Shown piece by piece: positions 44,403 through 55,722 of a stretch of 64,000 bases of DNA. Below the pieces are notes generated by a model. That model had not been told where the DNA came from and did no database searches. It saw only the letters and a list, made by a program, of their open reading frames with translations. Within the stretch, counting starts at the first letter, position 1; every line of letters starts with the position of its first letter. A program made the position numbers and the translations under genes. This DNA is from Sepiola atlantica (lineage: Eukaryota; Mollusca; Cephalopoda; Sepiida; Sepiolidae), in contig OY744533.1 of NCBI GenBank assembly GCA_963556195.1, forward strand, positions 46,876,249 through 46,940,248, given 5' to 3'.

Positions 44403-44889
44403 ATATAGCCTTTGTTTAATGGAGATTTTCTACCTATAAATTTTGTAGAATAGAATAGTATTTAAAAGGGGCACAGTGTTAAATGACACTGCTCATTCTA
44501 TTTAATTACACTAGCAAAGCAAATAATGATTGGTGTTATTTAACACCATGTTTCTTTAGTTTTGATTAGACAAAAAGACAAACAAACAAAACACTCTCCA
44601 TTATAATAACAAAAATAAAAGCGAAAAGAGAAAGAAAGTCACCCATTATGATATTGTAACGCCTGTAAGTATTGAAACAATGATAAAGTTATTTTAGATT
44701 TCATTATTTGATCTGGTGACAGGCTGATCTTTAATTGTACACGCGAAGAGAGACTACAAAATATATTCATTCATAAATCAATTAGTCACATGAGCAAAAG
44801 CCCAATTGTCTTGAAAAGGAATAACAATGAATGAATAGAAAGAAAAGAGAATTTCATTTAATTGTATTTCATCTAAAAAAACATTTTTT
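44403..44889. other. No feature recognised
   Basis: Contains a small hairpin (GGTGTTATTTAACACC, 44532-44547). No gene. Confidence 0.4.
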
Positions 44890-45240
44890 GTGTCACCACA
44901 TATCAAGGTCAAAAGCCGCTCGAAGATAACGGTTGATGAAATGGAATGATTCTCAGTTGAAAGATGAAGAACGTTATGAGAGGATTGAGGATGATAAACA
45001 GAATCAACTAAGTTTGGCTACTTGTTGGCAGAGTTTACTACAGCAACCTGTTGATATTGGATTTGAATACAGCCATGTTGTAATGTGCAGGGACGTAATC
45101 CCACGGCAATGTGTTCTGCAGACAGGAACCTTCTGCGAAGAAGCTCTGTTTGTAGAAATTTCGCCTGAATCTAGGCATATAAAGGAAAAAAGGAAAGTTT
45201 TTTTTTGTTGCGGAGTCGGAAGACATAAGGTTTAACTCTG
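44890..45240 (-). pseudogene. LINE C-terminal fragment
   Basis: The minus frame 45038-45226 reads RFRRNFYKQSFFAEGSCLQN, TLPWDYVPAHYNMAVFKSNI, NRLL. This is the usual ending of jockey/CR1-like RT proteins (x-R-x-x-x-x-x-F-F-P-R-T...W-N-x-L-P..F-K-x-x-I-N-R). The downstream 100 bp to 44890 is shared with 56160-56445. Only the last 60 or so residues remain. Confidence 0.75.
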
Positions 45241-45405
45241 ACCTCTAGGATTACAAAAATTCCGACTCCGACCTCTATAATTAAAAAATATCCGACTCCT
45301 TATTTTAAACTCTTCTAATATTCAGATTGTCTGTGGATTGTTTGGGGATAAAAAAAAATCCAACTCCTTTGAAAACCTCCGACTTCAACTCCGCAACCCT
45401 GCTAA
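45205..45405. repeat. CCGACTC-rich degenerate repeat
   Basis: CCGACTCC or TCCAACTCC occurs repeatedly (45262, 45291, 45359, 45382), with a GCGGAGTCGG start at 45212. Low-complexity, non-coding. Confidence 0.5.
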
Positions 45406-45539
45406 AAACTAAAGAAATTCAAGTCATAAAAATCTTTTTTTATATGTGCTGCACTAACCCTTATTATGCTCTCTTGAGTTACTCAAACGAAAACAGAGTT
45501 ACTTCCTCTTGCAAATTAGGGTTAGGGATATTGTAAAAA

Positions 45540-45690
45540 AGAAATTCGGTGTTAGGGCGTTGGGCTTCAGTCACTTGGGTTGCGGTTTCGAATCTTGCTA
45601 GGTCTAGCCACACTTGTGAGCCGTAGAGGACAAAACACATTTCTATTAATAAGGCTTACATTGGTGTGAGAGAAAGTGTAACTTATTTAC
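45540..45690 (+). mobile_element. tRNA-derived SINE fragment
   Basis: TTAGGGCGTTGGGCTTCAG precedes the B box GGTTTCGAATCTT (about 45581). The body TCTAGCCACACTTGTGAG..GGACAAAACACATTTCTATT matches 4728-4770. No cloverleaf can be drawn. Confidence 0.6.
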
Positions 45691-45819
45691 CATGAAAAGA
45701 ATTTGCTAATATCTTCCATTTAGAAAATAAATGGTACAATTAGAATTTGAACATCGTATAAGTTACTGTGTTGTTCGTGATGGTGTCAGTTATGATGAGT
45801 ACGTCATCTTGTTTTTTTT

Positions 45820-46010
45820 TTTTAAGTGTTTCACCGGCCCAAACCTTTTTCTTTTTACTTTTGTATCACCGCAAACAAGTAAGGGGCTACTGTGATAAGG
45901 GCCAGATTTATAGGGAGGTAACCGAAGTGGAGAGTTTCTATTAGGTTAGAGATTATTTTTTAAACCTTGTTCAAGAGGGAAAGACTAATGGTTGGTGTTC
46001 CAGACTAGAT
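45820..46010 (-). pseudogene. LINE 3' UTR fragment
   Basis: GGGGCTACTGTGATAAGGGCC, AGATTTATAGGGAGGTAACC matches 38792-38830 (GTGCTACTATGAATAGGCCC, AGATTTATAGGGGTATCC), the inverse 3' end of subfamily 2. Confidence 0.6.
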
Positions 46011-46024
46011 GTGGCAACAATACT

Positions 46025-46228
46025 TCATGCACGGGCAAATGGTGGCTTTATAGGGATATAGAATATTGACGGGTGTGAGAAGTTTTCTAGGGCAGCATGA
46101 GACTCCACTAGATTTGCATGCTTTGGTTGCATTACCCTAAGGCCGACTGTGGTGACTTCAGGGTACTTAGCTGAAACTGTGTATGTTGTATCTATAGATG
46201 TAATATCGACAGCAACCAGATAAAACAA
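46025..46228 (-). other. Unidentified 67-codon frame
   Basis: The frame reads, in pieces, ITSIDTTYTVSAKYPEVTTV and HAALENFSHPSIFY, with protein-like residue use. It follows the LINE 3' UTR remnant on the same strand but matches no part of the LINEs I recognise. It could be an unrecognised element part or chance. Confidence 0.3.
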
Positions 46229-46250
46229 CAGTATTTTAAGAAATACACAT

Positions 46251-46636
46251 CAGTAGATTATCTTATTTCTATATAGTTCTTTGTAGAAAGTCTTTTGATT
46301 ATGTTTACTTTTTATCATGGAGCTTATTTCTTTGTGTTGTACGGTTTTCTTTCTCTATAAATCAATTTGTGCTATTGATAGTTTTACTCACCATCTTTTC
46401 AGAGCAACACTTGCAATGCTGTCTATAAAAACATGTCATAATTTACTTTTCTGCTCATATTCATTTGTGAAGATCATGTTAGATATATATGCGTAATAAA
46501 TCTTACTTGCTTACAAGACTTGCCAACGAATCTGACATATTTTGTAAAAGAATGTTCTGGATTACAGCTAACAAGAAATCAATCAATCCCCGCAAAAATA
46601 TTTCCTCTTGTTGATTTGAAATTTCTATCCATAATA
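46251..46636. other. No feature recognised
   Basis: AT-rich spacer before the minisatellite. Confidence 0.4.
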
Positions 46637-47587
46637 CTAGTGCAATAGTTTAGATACTTGGTTTGGTTTGGTTTGGGCTAGTTCAATAGTTTGGATACTT
46701 AGTTTGGTTTGGTTTGGTCTAGTGCAATAGTTTGGATAATTGGTTTGGTTTGGTTTGGGCTAGTTCAATAGTTTGGATACTTAGTTTGGTTTGGTTTGGT
46801 CTAGTGCAATAGTTTGGATAATTGGTTTGGTCTAGTGCAATAGTTTAGATACTTGGTTTGGTTTGGTTTGGGCTAGTTCAATAGTTTGGATACTTAGTTT
46901 GGTTTGGTTTGGTCTAGTGCAATAGTTTGGATAATTGGTTTGGTCTAGTGCAATAGTTTAGATTCTTAGTTTGGTTTGGTCTAGTGCAATAGTTCAGCTA
47001 CTTGGTTTGGTCTAGTGTAATAGTTTAGATACTTGGTTTGGTTTGGTTTGGTTTGGTTTGGTCTAGTTCAATAGTTTGGATACTTCGTTTGGTTTGGGCT
47101 AGTTCAATAGTTTGAATACTTGGTTTGGTCTAGTGCAATAGTTTAGATTCTTAGTTTGGTTTGGTCTAGTGCAATAGTTCAGCTATTTGGTTTGGTCTAG
47201 TGCAATAGTTCAGCTATTTGGTTTGGTCTAGTGTAATAGTTTAGATATTTGGTTTGGTTTGGTCTAGTTCAATAGTTTGGCTATTTGGTTTGGTTTGGTT
47301 TTGTCTAGTGCAATAGTTTGGATACTTGGTTTAGTTTAATGCAATTGTTTAGATACTTGGTTTGATTTAGTGCAATAGTTTGAATACTTGGTTTGGTTTG
47401 GTCTAGTGCAGAAGTTTAGATACTTGGTTTGGTTTGGTTTGGTCTAATGCAATAGTTTGGATACTTTGTTTGGTTTGATCTAGTGCAATAATCTAGATAC
47501 TTGGTTTGTTTTGGTTTGTTCTAGTTCACTAGTTTGGATACTTTGTTTCTTTTGTTTTGGTCTAGTGCAATTGTTTGAATACTTCTG
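46637..47587 (+). repeat. Minisatellite, about 950 bp
   Basis: Units of the form CTAGTGCAATAGTTTGGATA, CTTGGTTTGGTTTGGT, mostly 30-45 bp, with 25-30 copies. Variation is of two kinds: TAGTGCAATAG against TAGTTCAATAG, and one to five GGTTT steps. Blocks of two or three units recur (46690-46740, 46745-46800 and 46860-46930), which shows higher-order duplication. Non-coding; strongly strand-asymmetric (G+T on the plus strand). Confidence 0.95.
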
Positions 47588-48032
47588 TTTCTGCTTACTT
47601 TTCACTGCTCGGCAGACAACTCCTTAATGCAAGGGCGATAACTCTTACTTTATGCTTCAAGGGAAATAACTCGATTTTGATTTGTTAGGTTGACCTAACA
47701 TCTCCCTGTTTAATTCTTTAACTGTACCGAGTGCATTTAGGGTTAACTTGGAGGTGCTTTACTCGAGTGCGACTGCGCTTTGGCCAACTCCTGTGAGGAC
47801 TTTCATAATTTCCATTTGTATTTGTCTGATTGGGAGGTGATGGAGATGGCAGATCGAATGTGTCCATTAACAGATCGAACGGAATGGTTGTTCTGTTGTC
47901 AACTAAGTTGTCTCTAGTTGTAAGGTCAACCTAACAAATCAAAATCGAGTTATTTCACTTGAAGCAAAAAGTAAGAGTTATCGCCCTTGCATTAATGAGT
48001 CGTCTGTCGAACAATGAAAAGTAAACAGAACG
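47584..48032. repeat. Large inverted repeat, about 105-bp arms
   Basis: The left arm 47590-47694 (CTTACTTTTCACTGCTCGGC ... GATTTGTTAGGTTGACCT) is inverted at 47922-48026 (AGGTCAACCTAACAAATC ... AATGAAAAGTAAAC), roughly 90 percent identical. The interior is about 228 bp. It stands between the minisatellite and a gypsy element. Either a MITE or an inverted duplication. Confidence 0.8.
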
Positions 48033-48185
48033 GTCTCACAATCAAACAAGCATCTCACGTTCAGCGGTTTTTCTACATTTTAAATTAATCAGTGTGTTCG
48101 TTAAATTAATCTGTTAAAGATTCTACTTTGTACTTCCTTCATTTTTCTGAGTTTTAATTGAACCGAAACGTATAAACATCAAGAC

Positions 48186-48210
48186 GCAACATTTTGGCAA
48201 AGAAAATAGT
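48186..48210 (+). other. Possible LTR edge and primer-binding site
   Basis: GCAACA followed by TTTTGGCAAAG, 60 bp before the gag start. In the related gypsy element at 26018 the LTR ends CACAACA and TGGCGACGAGG follows. The match here is short and the LTR start was not found. Confidence 0.3.
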
Positions 48211-48253
48211 TTTTTTTTAAGAATCACGGTAACGCAAATTTACACTTTCAAAG

Positions 48254-49462
48254 ATGGATTGCACCATACGACAATTAATGCAACAACAATTACATTTGAT
48301 GGAATTATTTTCAGAGAGATTCTCAACACCTGCACCATCGCTTTCGGAAACAAAGCTAACGACAGCAGTAGAATCGGTTGCAACTACAATCACAGAATTC
48401 CATTACGACCCAATAGCTAGATTGACGTTCTGTACATGGTTTTCACGCTTTGAGGACCTTTTCCGTGTGGAATTCAAGGAACAAGCTGACGACGGGAAAG
48501 TCAGACTTTTACTACGGAAGCTTGGGACGTCGGAACATGATCGGTATGCAAACTACATACTACCTAAACACCCACGTGACTACAACTTCGATGACACGGT
48601 GGAGACTCTGAGGCAGATTTTCGGTAAGCAGATTTCGTTATTTAATATGCGTTTAAATTGTCTCAGCATAACGAAGTCTGATTCGACTGATTTCTCAACT
48701 TATGCAGGCATTGTAAACAGAGAATGTGGGCGTTTTAAAATATCTTCCATCACGGACGCTCAATTTAAATGTTTAATTTTTGTTTGTGGTTTGAAATCAG
48801 TGGGGAAGGCAGACATTCGCACACGGATTTTGTCAAAAATAGAGCAAAATCCAGAAATTACATTGCAACAAGTCGCCGTGAAATGCCAGCGTCTCGTGAA
48901 TCGAAAGCATGATTCAACTATGGTGCAACAAACAACAGCATCCACGGTTAACACAGTCGAAAAACAACGTCGGTCCACCTCACCGACTTCAACATCTGTC
49001 AAGCCCCCAACCACTTGCTGGAACTGTGGCAGCTGGCATTTTGTACGAAACTGTACATTCAAGACACACTGCTGTCGCAGCTGCAATCGACTGGGACATA
49101 AAGAGGGATTTGGCACCCCTCGAGGACAAAAACCAACCCATAATAGACAAACCTTATATAACAGGCACCAACAACATCACAAAACAAACACAAACAGTCT
49201 GGTAGCAACTTTTCTTCCAAATCAAAAATCAAAACGAAAATATGTTACAGTACAATTGAATGGCCATCCTGTTCAGCTGCAGGTGGATACTGCTTCCGAT
49301 ATCACACTTGTATCACAAAAACTATGGGAAACCATAGGCCAGGCCTCGTTGACACCAACAAGTCAGGTAGCACAAAATACTTTCGGTGACTGTGTTCACA
49401 TCACTGGTCAATTACCCGCTACCATTAAAATGAAGGACAAAACGGTGTTGGGTACTGTATAA
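48254..49462 (+). pseudogene. Ty3/gypsy (Mag-like) Gag and protease
   Basis: A 402-codon frame. Residues 1-235: a capsid-like region of the Mag type (TFCTWFSRFEDLFRVEF, KVRLLLRKLG, LRQIFGKQISLFNMRL). Residues 255-267: a zinc knuckle CWNCGSWHFVRNC, with C-x2-C-x3-H-x4-C spacing, one residue shorter than the retroviral form. Residues 274-287: a second knuckle CRSCNRLGHKEGF whose last cysteine is lost (G287). Near 345: the aspartic protease site DTASD (D345) followed by ITLVS. The frame stops at 49460 where a Gag-Pol frame should continue; downstream codons (HNLLGLDFIELLG) show the protease region goes on. The start is the first ATG in a suitable context. It is one piece of a larger dead element. 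Confidence 0.85.
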
Positions 49463-51249
49463 ATAGCAAACTCATGCCATAATTTGCTGGGACTTGACTT
49501 TATCGAGTTACTAGGTTTTCTCGACATTCCACTCAACAGGATATGTGAGGTGGTATCCAGATCGTCACCTTAGAACAGCATTATCGACAAGACCAAAGAC
49601 ATCATGAAAATTTTTTCTCTACTCTTCACAAACAACTTGGGAAATTGCACTCAGGCAGAGGCCACACTGTCCCTTAAACCATTTTCTAAGGCTGTTTTCT
49701 GACCCAAACGCCCAGTGCTATATGCTGCATTGTCACTGGTGGACCAGAAAATGAAGGTTATCATACCGGTGACATATTCACGGTGGGCAGCACCCATTGT
49801 GGTAGTAAAGAAAACCGATGGTTCAATTCGGTTGTGTGCTGAGGATCACCAATACCCATTGCCAATCCCAGATGATTTCTTCACCATACTTAATGGTGGC
49901 ACCTGCTTTGCAAAATTGGACCTCACAGAAGCTTATCTGCAAGTCGAAGTGGCAGAAACCTCCAGGGAGCTGCTTACTATTAACACACACCGTGGGTAAA
50001 CCAATTCACTCGTTTACTTTTTAGGGTAAAAACAGCCCCTGCAATATTTTAGCAGATCATGGACACAATGCTCACTGGCGTGGAAGGTGCAGCTGTATAC
50101 TTGGATGACATCATTGTTGTTGGGCAATCCAACCAGCAGTTGACAAAACGGATCAGCAAGGTCCTAACCCGCATTCAAGACTTTGGTTTGCAGCTCCGGC
50201 CTGAAAAGTGCCATTTTTATTTATCCTCCATAAAATACTTGTGATTTATTTTTGATCGTCAAGGTCGTCGTGCTAATGTGGCAGCCATTTAACACATGCC
50301 ACCCCCATCGGACGTTAGCAGTCTACGCGCATTTCTGGGAATGGTGAGTTTCTTGCCTTCACTCCATCAAATCAAATCACCACTCAACAAACTGTTGACA
50401 AACGACACAAAATGGTCCTGGCCCGTGGACTGTCAGAAATCATTTGACAAAATCAAAGCACTCATTAACTCTGACCTACTGCTCACATATTTTGATCCAA
50501 ATAAGAAAATAGTCGTGGCAGCGGATGCATAAAATCATGACGTGGGAGCAGTGATCTCGCATATATATTCACAGATGGAACTGAGAAAGCTATCATGCAT
50601 GCAGCCAGATCCCTGACACCCACTGAAAAGAAAAAAAGCACTGGCACTGATTTTTGCTATGAAGAAATTCTATAAGATATTGTTCGGGCATCACTTTACA
50701 CTTCTGACAGACCACAAGCCACTACTTTCAATATTTGGCTCAAAAAGGGGATTCCAGTATATTCAGTCAGCCGTTTACAACGGTGGGCAATCATTCTACT
50801 GGGGTACGATTTCGATATACAGTACTGCCGGACAACAGAATTCGGCCAAGCTGATGCCTTGTCACGACTCATCAGTGCACAATCAGTTCCAGACGACGAC
50901 ACTGTCATCGCTGCCATCAGCATCGAGGACGATTTTCAACGCACGCTCACAGATTGTATCTGGGCAATTCCAGTGACAAGGATTGATATAAAGCAAGAAA
51001 CACAACAAGATCCAATGATACAAAGAGTGTGCAGATTTCTCCAACATTCATGGCCTTCTAACCTCACGGGAGACCTCCAACAGTTCAAACGCTGCAGTGG
51101 CTCTCTTTCTGTTATTGATGGTTGTTTGATGTTTGCAGATCGTGTTGTTGTTCCCACTAATCTCAGACAGGCAGTCCTTAAACAGCTACATTCGGGGCAT
51201 CCAGGGATTAATTGAATGAAATCACTAGCCCACAGTGTGGTCTATTGAC
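49463..51249 (+). pseudogene. Ty3/gypsy (Mag-like) RT, RNase H, start of integrase
   Basis: Continues the element above, in fragments. RT: IVVVKKTDGSIRLC (about 49797), KLDLTEAYLQVEV (motif A, about 49915), a gap at 50000-50055, YLDDIIVVG (catalytic box, about 50098), LRPEKCHFY, then SLRAFLGMVSF (about 50320). RNase H: TYFDPNKKIVVAADA (about 50492), [20 protein letters not shown] and [12 protein letters not shown] (about 50702). Integrase N-terminus: VVVPTNLRQAVLKQLHSGHPG (about 51146; written as VVVPTNLRQ, LHSGHPGIN), stopped by TGA just after the first histidines. Sequence similarity ends at about 51249, where a transposase relic starts, so the integrase core and 3' LTR are missing. I count at least seven stops or shifts. 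Confidence 0.85.
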
Positions 51250-51850
51250 CTAACACTTGTCCACCAAGCTTCAGTGATGAATGTCTAACAGTCTTTGTTT
51301 TAATGCTGTTCAATGATATGCTTCAAATATGCATTGATTAATACTGAGCACTAGCTAGAATTTGGGAGCCAACAAAGAGGTTTTGTGTGGGATGAACAGT
51401 GGGTTGAACAGGATGGAGCAACACCCTCCACTGTAAATTACTGGTTAGAATGGCTTTGGTGATCATTTCAACAGTAGGAGATTTGATTCTGAATGGGCTT
51501 CACATTCACCAAACCATAACCTCACAGTTTTTTATTTGTGAGGTTAGCTCAAAGATAATGGCTATCGAAACAATCTCCAGATTATTCCTAAACTGAAGAG
51601 AGCCATCACAGCAGAAATCAGGGCAGTGCCAAGAGAGGAGTGTGTCGGAGGGAGTGGCATGCAAGGGTCTGGTGATGCCAGGGTGATACTTAGGATCAAC
51701 TCCATGATTGTGTTTCCTGATGACTGAAGTATAATTCCTAGTACTGAGAAATATTATGAAAAAAGGGAGATAGTTTGAATATGATTGGATCCCCCCACCA
51801 ATTTGGATGCCCAGGGCCACTGTCCCATCGGCCCCACCTGTGCACACCAC
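51250..51850 (+). pseudogene. IS630/mariner-like DDE transposase relic (copy B)
   Basis: Pieces in three frames: VNRMEQ/QDGATPSTVNYWLEWLW-like codons (51415-51462; GATPSTVNYWLEW is clear), then KDNGYRNNLQIIPKLKRAIT and AEIRAVPREECV (51550-51644). The D-G-A and K-D-N-x-Y...P...LK motifs belong to DDE transposases of the Tc1/mariner/IS630 group. The downstream block GAAGTATAATTCCTAGTACT..GAAATATTATGA is shared with copy A (9430-10255). It truncates the gypsy element on its left. Confidence 0.65.
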
Positions 51851-52414
51851 TTGTCAGAGGCACTGCATGGCACAATGAATAATGGTTAGCACTTATGGAA
51901 GTATGCACCAAACTATCTGCATACATATTAATTATTATTATCTGGTGTTCGTCGAGAAAACTTCTGATCAATAAAGATAAATATGAAAGTTGGACTGTGT
52001 TATAGGTTATGGTTAGTGATTTAGGAGTAAAATTGAATGATAGATTTAACACCTGTGTCAAAGACCAATGAATTGGTTGGCTGGATAATTGGAAGTATTC
52101 TTTCAATGGATGCAAATGTCATCATATGAATATATAATCTTTATATTAATAAAATTGTGTGACCACTTCTCATGCGTCTGTGTGTTGCGATGTTGCATCG
52201 TTTAGGGTGTGTATGATCATTTTATGCACGTTGTGGCTGGAACCCATTTCTCATCATCGTCGTCCTGATCAATTCTCACGGACATATCAAGCTTCTTTTC
52301 AATGGAGGATTTATTAACTTTAGGACAGAGTGACAATAAGGTTATAGATATCAGAGAGTGATATACATTAAAAATTGCTCACTGTCTTAGAGAAAGAGAG
52401 AGCGATAGAGATCG

Positions 52415-52416
<2 letters not shown>
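51851..52416. other. No gene; TE-like edge near 52135
   Basis: AATCTTTATATTAATAAAAT, TGTGTGACCACTTCTCATG near 52133 looks like a repeat end, but there is no second copy in the window. Confidence 0.35.
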
Positions 52417-52476
<60 letters not shown>

Positions 52477-52478
52477 GG
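52417..52478. repeat. (TA)n(GA)n(GACA)n compound microsatellite
   Basis: About 11 TA, 11 GA and 5 ACAG units in a row. Confidence 0.95.
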
Positions 52479-52735
52479 CTTTGGCTGCTAGTTATGCATT
52501 ATCACATTGTTCGCCCATCCCACCCCCAATCATTATTTGTGGGATGAGCAGATTTTTCATGACCGCTTCATTTATGGGAGTGACAGGAAAAAGACCAGAA
52601 AATTACTTTTTCGGAAATGATGTCATATTCTTAACTTCCACTTTTGGCACCGGGTCTGTCAATCATTCCAACTGCTCTATCGCTCATTAACTTCAGCCGA
52701 CCGAGGGCCCTCATTATGTAAAATATGTATGTATA

Positions 52736-53085
52736 TCAATGGTCTCCATGTGACGTACACATTATTTATTGAAATAAAAATTGCAAAAGCGTAAAATAAA
52801 ATTAATTTTTAAAAAAACCTTATTTCAAAAAATAATTTAATCAAAAAAGTAAATCCACCAGAATGCATTTCTCTTTCATCGTAAACAAATCATACATTTT
52901 AATAATTTATTAATAGTTGAAAACAAAAGAAAGGGATTACTTCGTCAACTTTCAAAATTTGAAAGCATTTGAACTGTTGAATAGAAAGCCAGTTCTGGCT
53001 TTAACATTTTTAGATAGTCCTCATGTATTATAGATTGAAAGTTTTCGAAGCTTGCATCCAATCATTTTATAGTCATGGTGAGCTA
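52736..53085 (-). mobile_element. Helitron-like repeat (family C), reversed
   Basis: Inverts 20450-20815: CCACCAGAATGCATTTC, TTGAATAGAAAGCCAGTTCTGG, CATCCAATCATTTTATAGTC. Both ends are incomplete. Confidence 0.55.
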
Positions 53086-53129
53086 CCCTATAGCATCACT
53101 ACATGGACTCTTCTCGACACTATGATTAG

Positions 53130-53375
53130 TGATAAAACAGAGAGGTGACGGTGGTTGAGTGGATATCGACACGGACTGAAGACCTGGGTGCTCCAAGTTC
53201 GAATCCAGTCGGTTCCACACTACTACTTTCACTTAGGCATGTTGGCAACCTTCTAGTGGTCCTTCCCGTAAGTACCCGATGTCTTTCCAGAAAGATTTCT
53301 AACTAGAAAAATATCGGGGAAACTAATGCCAACACCAGAATCACCTGATTCACACAAAAGAAGAAGAAGAGAGTC
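53130..53375 (+). mobile_element. tRNA-derived SINE
   Basis: A box GTGGTTGAGTGG (about 53150) and B box AGTTCGAATCC (about 53198) with suitable spacing. The body has CTTCCCGTAAGTACCCGATG and AGAAAGATTTCTAACTAG, and the tail CACACAAAAGAAGAAGAAGAG. It is a different SINE family from that at 24530-25125. Confidence 0.7.
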
Positions 53376-53399
53376 GCTAATGCAGAAGCAGTTTCTGGC

Positions 53400-53905
53400 A
53401 ACACATTTTTTTTGTACTCTCGGCACTACCCTCGAGTGTTTTCGATCTCACTGTACAAGGGTTTGTAAGGACAACCTGACATGAAGATACTTTACTCTAC
53501 AAGTAAAGTTTGACCAAATATTCAAAATAACATAGTATTTGAAGCCCAAATAAGATCCCTCAACACGGATATACACTGTCTTATACAAGGAATAGTGCAC
53601 CTTCGCCACGTAATGTTAACCCAAGTAACAGCACTTAGCTGGATACTCCACTAGACTAGATGAATTCTTGTCCTGGAATCCGGTATAACTAAGAGACAAC
53701 AAGAAAGATATACTATAACATAGTTAACTTGTCAATTGAGGAGAGGAAAATTAATGTTATTCACTTCTTTACTAACTCGATGTTTGAGAGGTAAAGGACA
53801 ACTTAAATGGAACACTCAGATATCTATGTATCTCATATATAGATCAAGTGTTACCCCCAGGAAAGGGGCCCTTGATTTCTTAGAACTTAAACTAAAGTAA
53901 ATACA
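53400..53905 (+). pseudogene. RTE-like LINE 3' end
   Basis: Co-linear with 28430-28900: GTACAAGGGTTTGTAAGGAC, CAAAATAACATAGTATTTGAA, AACAGCACTTAGCTGGATAC, TCGATGTTTGAGAGGTAAAG. In the better copy this is the end of the RT protein and its 3' part. No frame remains. Confidence 0.65.
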
Positions 53906-53947
53906 TATGCTTGTTAACTACCTACTTGTTGTCTTATTTCTTTTCGG

Positions 53948-54929
53948 TCCACACCATTTATAAATAGAAATTAACAAATTTTACAGATATTTAAAGCTAT
54001 TCTTGGTAATATTGGGGTTTACAGATCTGCAATGCTATTTCTTTTTTAGTTTTTAGAGGCCTTTAAACGTTTTGCTTTGATTTTTAAATACCTTCAAAGT
54101 TTATTACCTCTATCGTTATATAAAGTTATTTTTATATATTTGTATGTACACATTTCGCTCCTAAACTAATTAACCGTTCATTATGAATTTTGGAACACAA
54201 CTGCCATGCTTAAGGGGTCCAAATGAGAGTTATTCTTAGTTTTATTTAGTTTCATGCGAAGGGGATAAAAAGGAGGTGGAAGCTCTTTGTGAAAATTCAC
54301 ATACCTCCGATTTTTGTGAAATGTTAACAATAGATATTTAGACATCAAGTAAAAATATTCCCCAAATGTCAGTTTCTTTAGAGTATTTTAAAGGGTTTTT
54401 AAGGCGAATAATATGGGCACAACTTTCCATTTGAAAATTCCACACCATTTATAAATAGAAATTAACAAATTTTACAGATATTTAAAGCTATTCTTGGTAA
54501 TATTGGGGTTTACAGATCTGCAATGCTATTTCTTTTTTAGTTTTTAGAGGCCTTTAAACGTTTTGCTTTGATTTTTAAATACCTTCAAAGTTTATTACCT
54601 CTATCGTTATATAAAGTTATTTTTATATATTTGTATGTACACATTTCGCTCCTAAACTAATTAACCGTTCATTATGAATTTTGGAACACAACTGCCATGC
54701 TTAAGGGGTCCAAATGAGAGTTATTCTTAGTTTTATTTAGTTTCATGCAAAGGGGATAAAAAGGAGGTGGAAGCTCTTTGTGAAAATTCACATACCTCCG
54801 ATTTTTGTGAAATGTTAACAATAGATATTTAGACATCAAGTAAAAATATTCCCCAAATGTCAGTTTCTTTAGAGTATTTTAAAGGGTTTTTAAGGCGAAT
54901 AATATGGGCACAACTTTCCATTTGAAAAT
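53948..54929 (+). repeat. 491-bp tandem duplication
   Basis: 53948-54438 is repeated at 54439-54929. The only difference I find is CATGCGAAGG against CATGCAAAGG (about 54253 and 54744). The junction TTCCACACC and the outer edge TTCAAATAC share TTC. Either a very recent duplication or an assembly error. Confidence 0.9.
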
Positions 54930-55202
54930 TCAAATACATCAGATTCACATTGAATTAGATCCATAGTCAGTAGACACCAAATAAGCAAGATTCCCTGAAT
55001 TTCAGTCTTTTCTTAAGACCCCTTAAGCGTATGCCTTAAATTTGAGACATTTTCTAGAATCAAAATCATGTAATGGACTTTGATCAAAATTGGAAAAAGG
55101 ATTCTAGACACAAGGTTTAGTATTATTATATCTTGATTTTAATCTTCGTAAAAGAAACAAAAGTCGGTCAAAACTATTTGTCCTGGGATGGGTACTTTTC
55201 TA

Positions 55203-55203
<1 letters not shown>
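53948..55203 (-). mobile_element. Helitron-like repeat (family A) with tandem duplication
   Basis: The right edge TGTCCTGGGATGGGTACTTTTCTA is the reversed, mutated 5' end (in parts: TGTCCTGGGATGG, GTACTTTTCTA). The interior shares CTCCTAAACTAATTAACCG and AACAATAGATATTTAGACATC with the other family A copies. The left 982 bp are two 491-bp copies in tandem (separate entry). Confidence 0.65.

Positions 55204-55204
<1 letters not shown>

Positions 55205-55280
<76 letters not shown>
55205..55280. repeat. (TA)n microsatellite
   Basis: TA run against the Helitron-like end. Confidence 0.95.
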
Positions 55281-55283
<3 letters not shown>

Positions 55284-55489
55284 AAGGTAAAATTATTTAA
55301 AATAATTTATTAGTTATTTCCACAATATTTGATAGTGTCAGGAATTTACACTAAAGATTTTAACTGAGGATAAGAGCCATAATAATAATAATTTAATCGG
55401 AAATAAGTTCCAAAACATATTACTTTATTATTTTAATTATGCTGGTTACGAACGTTTCAGAAATATTAATGCTCTAGTTATGCTTGAAG

Positions 55490-55722
55490 AGAGACTGACA
55501 ATTTTTTCTTAATACCCCTTAAGCCTTAAATTTTAGACATTTTCCAGAATCAAAATCATGAAATGAATTTTGATCAAAATTGGAATAAGGATACCAAACA
55601 TAAGGTTTAGTATCATTATATCTTGACTTTAATCTTCTTAAGATGAGACAAAAGTGGTGCAAAACTGCTTTGTTTGGGAGTGGAAGGGATTAATTTTACC
55701 TGTCCTGGGACGGGTATTCTTC

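Noticed and set aside
48760..49205. Frames overlapping the gypsy Gag frame on the other strand and in another frame
   Set aside because: Shadows of the Gag-protease frame, which has recognisable motifs.
53130..53215. tRNA gene
   Set aside because: Good A and B boxes, but the acceptor and anticodon stems do not pair, and a SINE-type tail follows.
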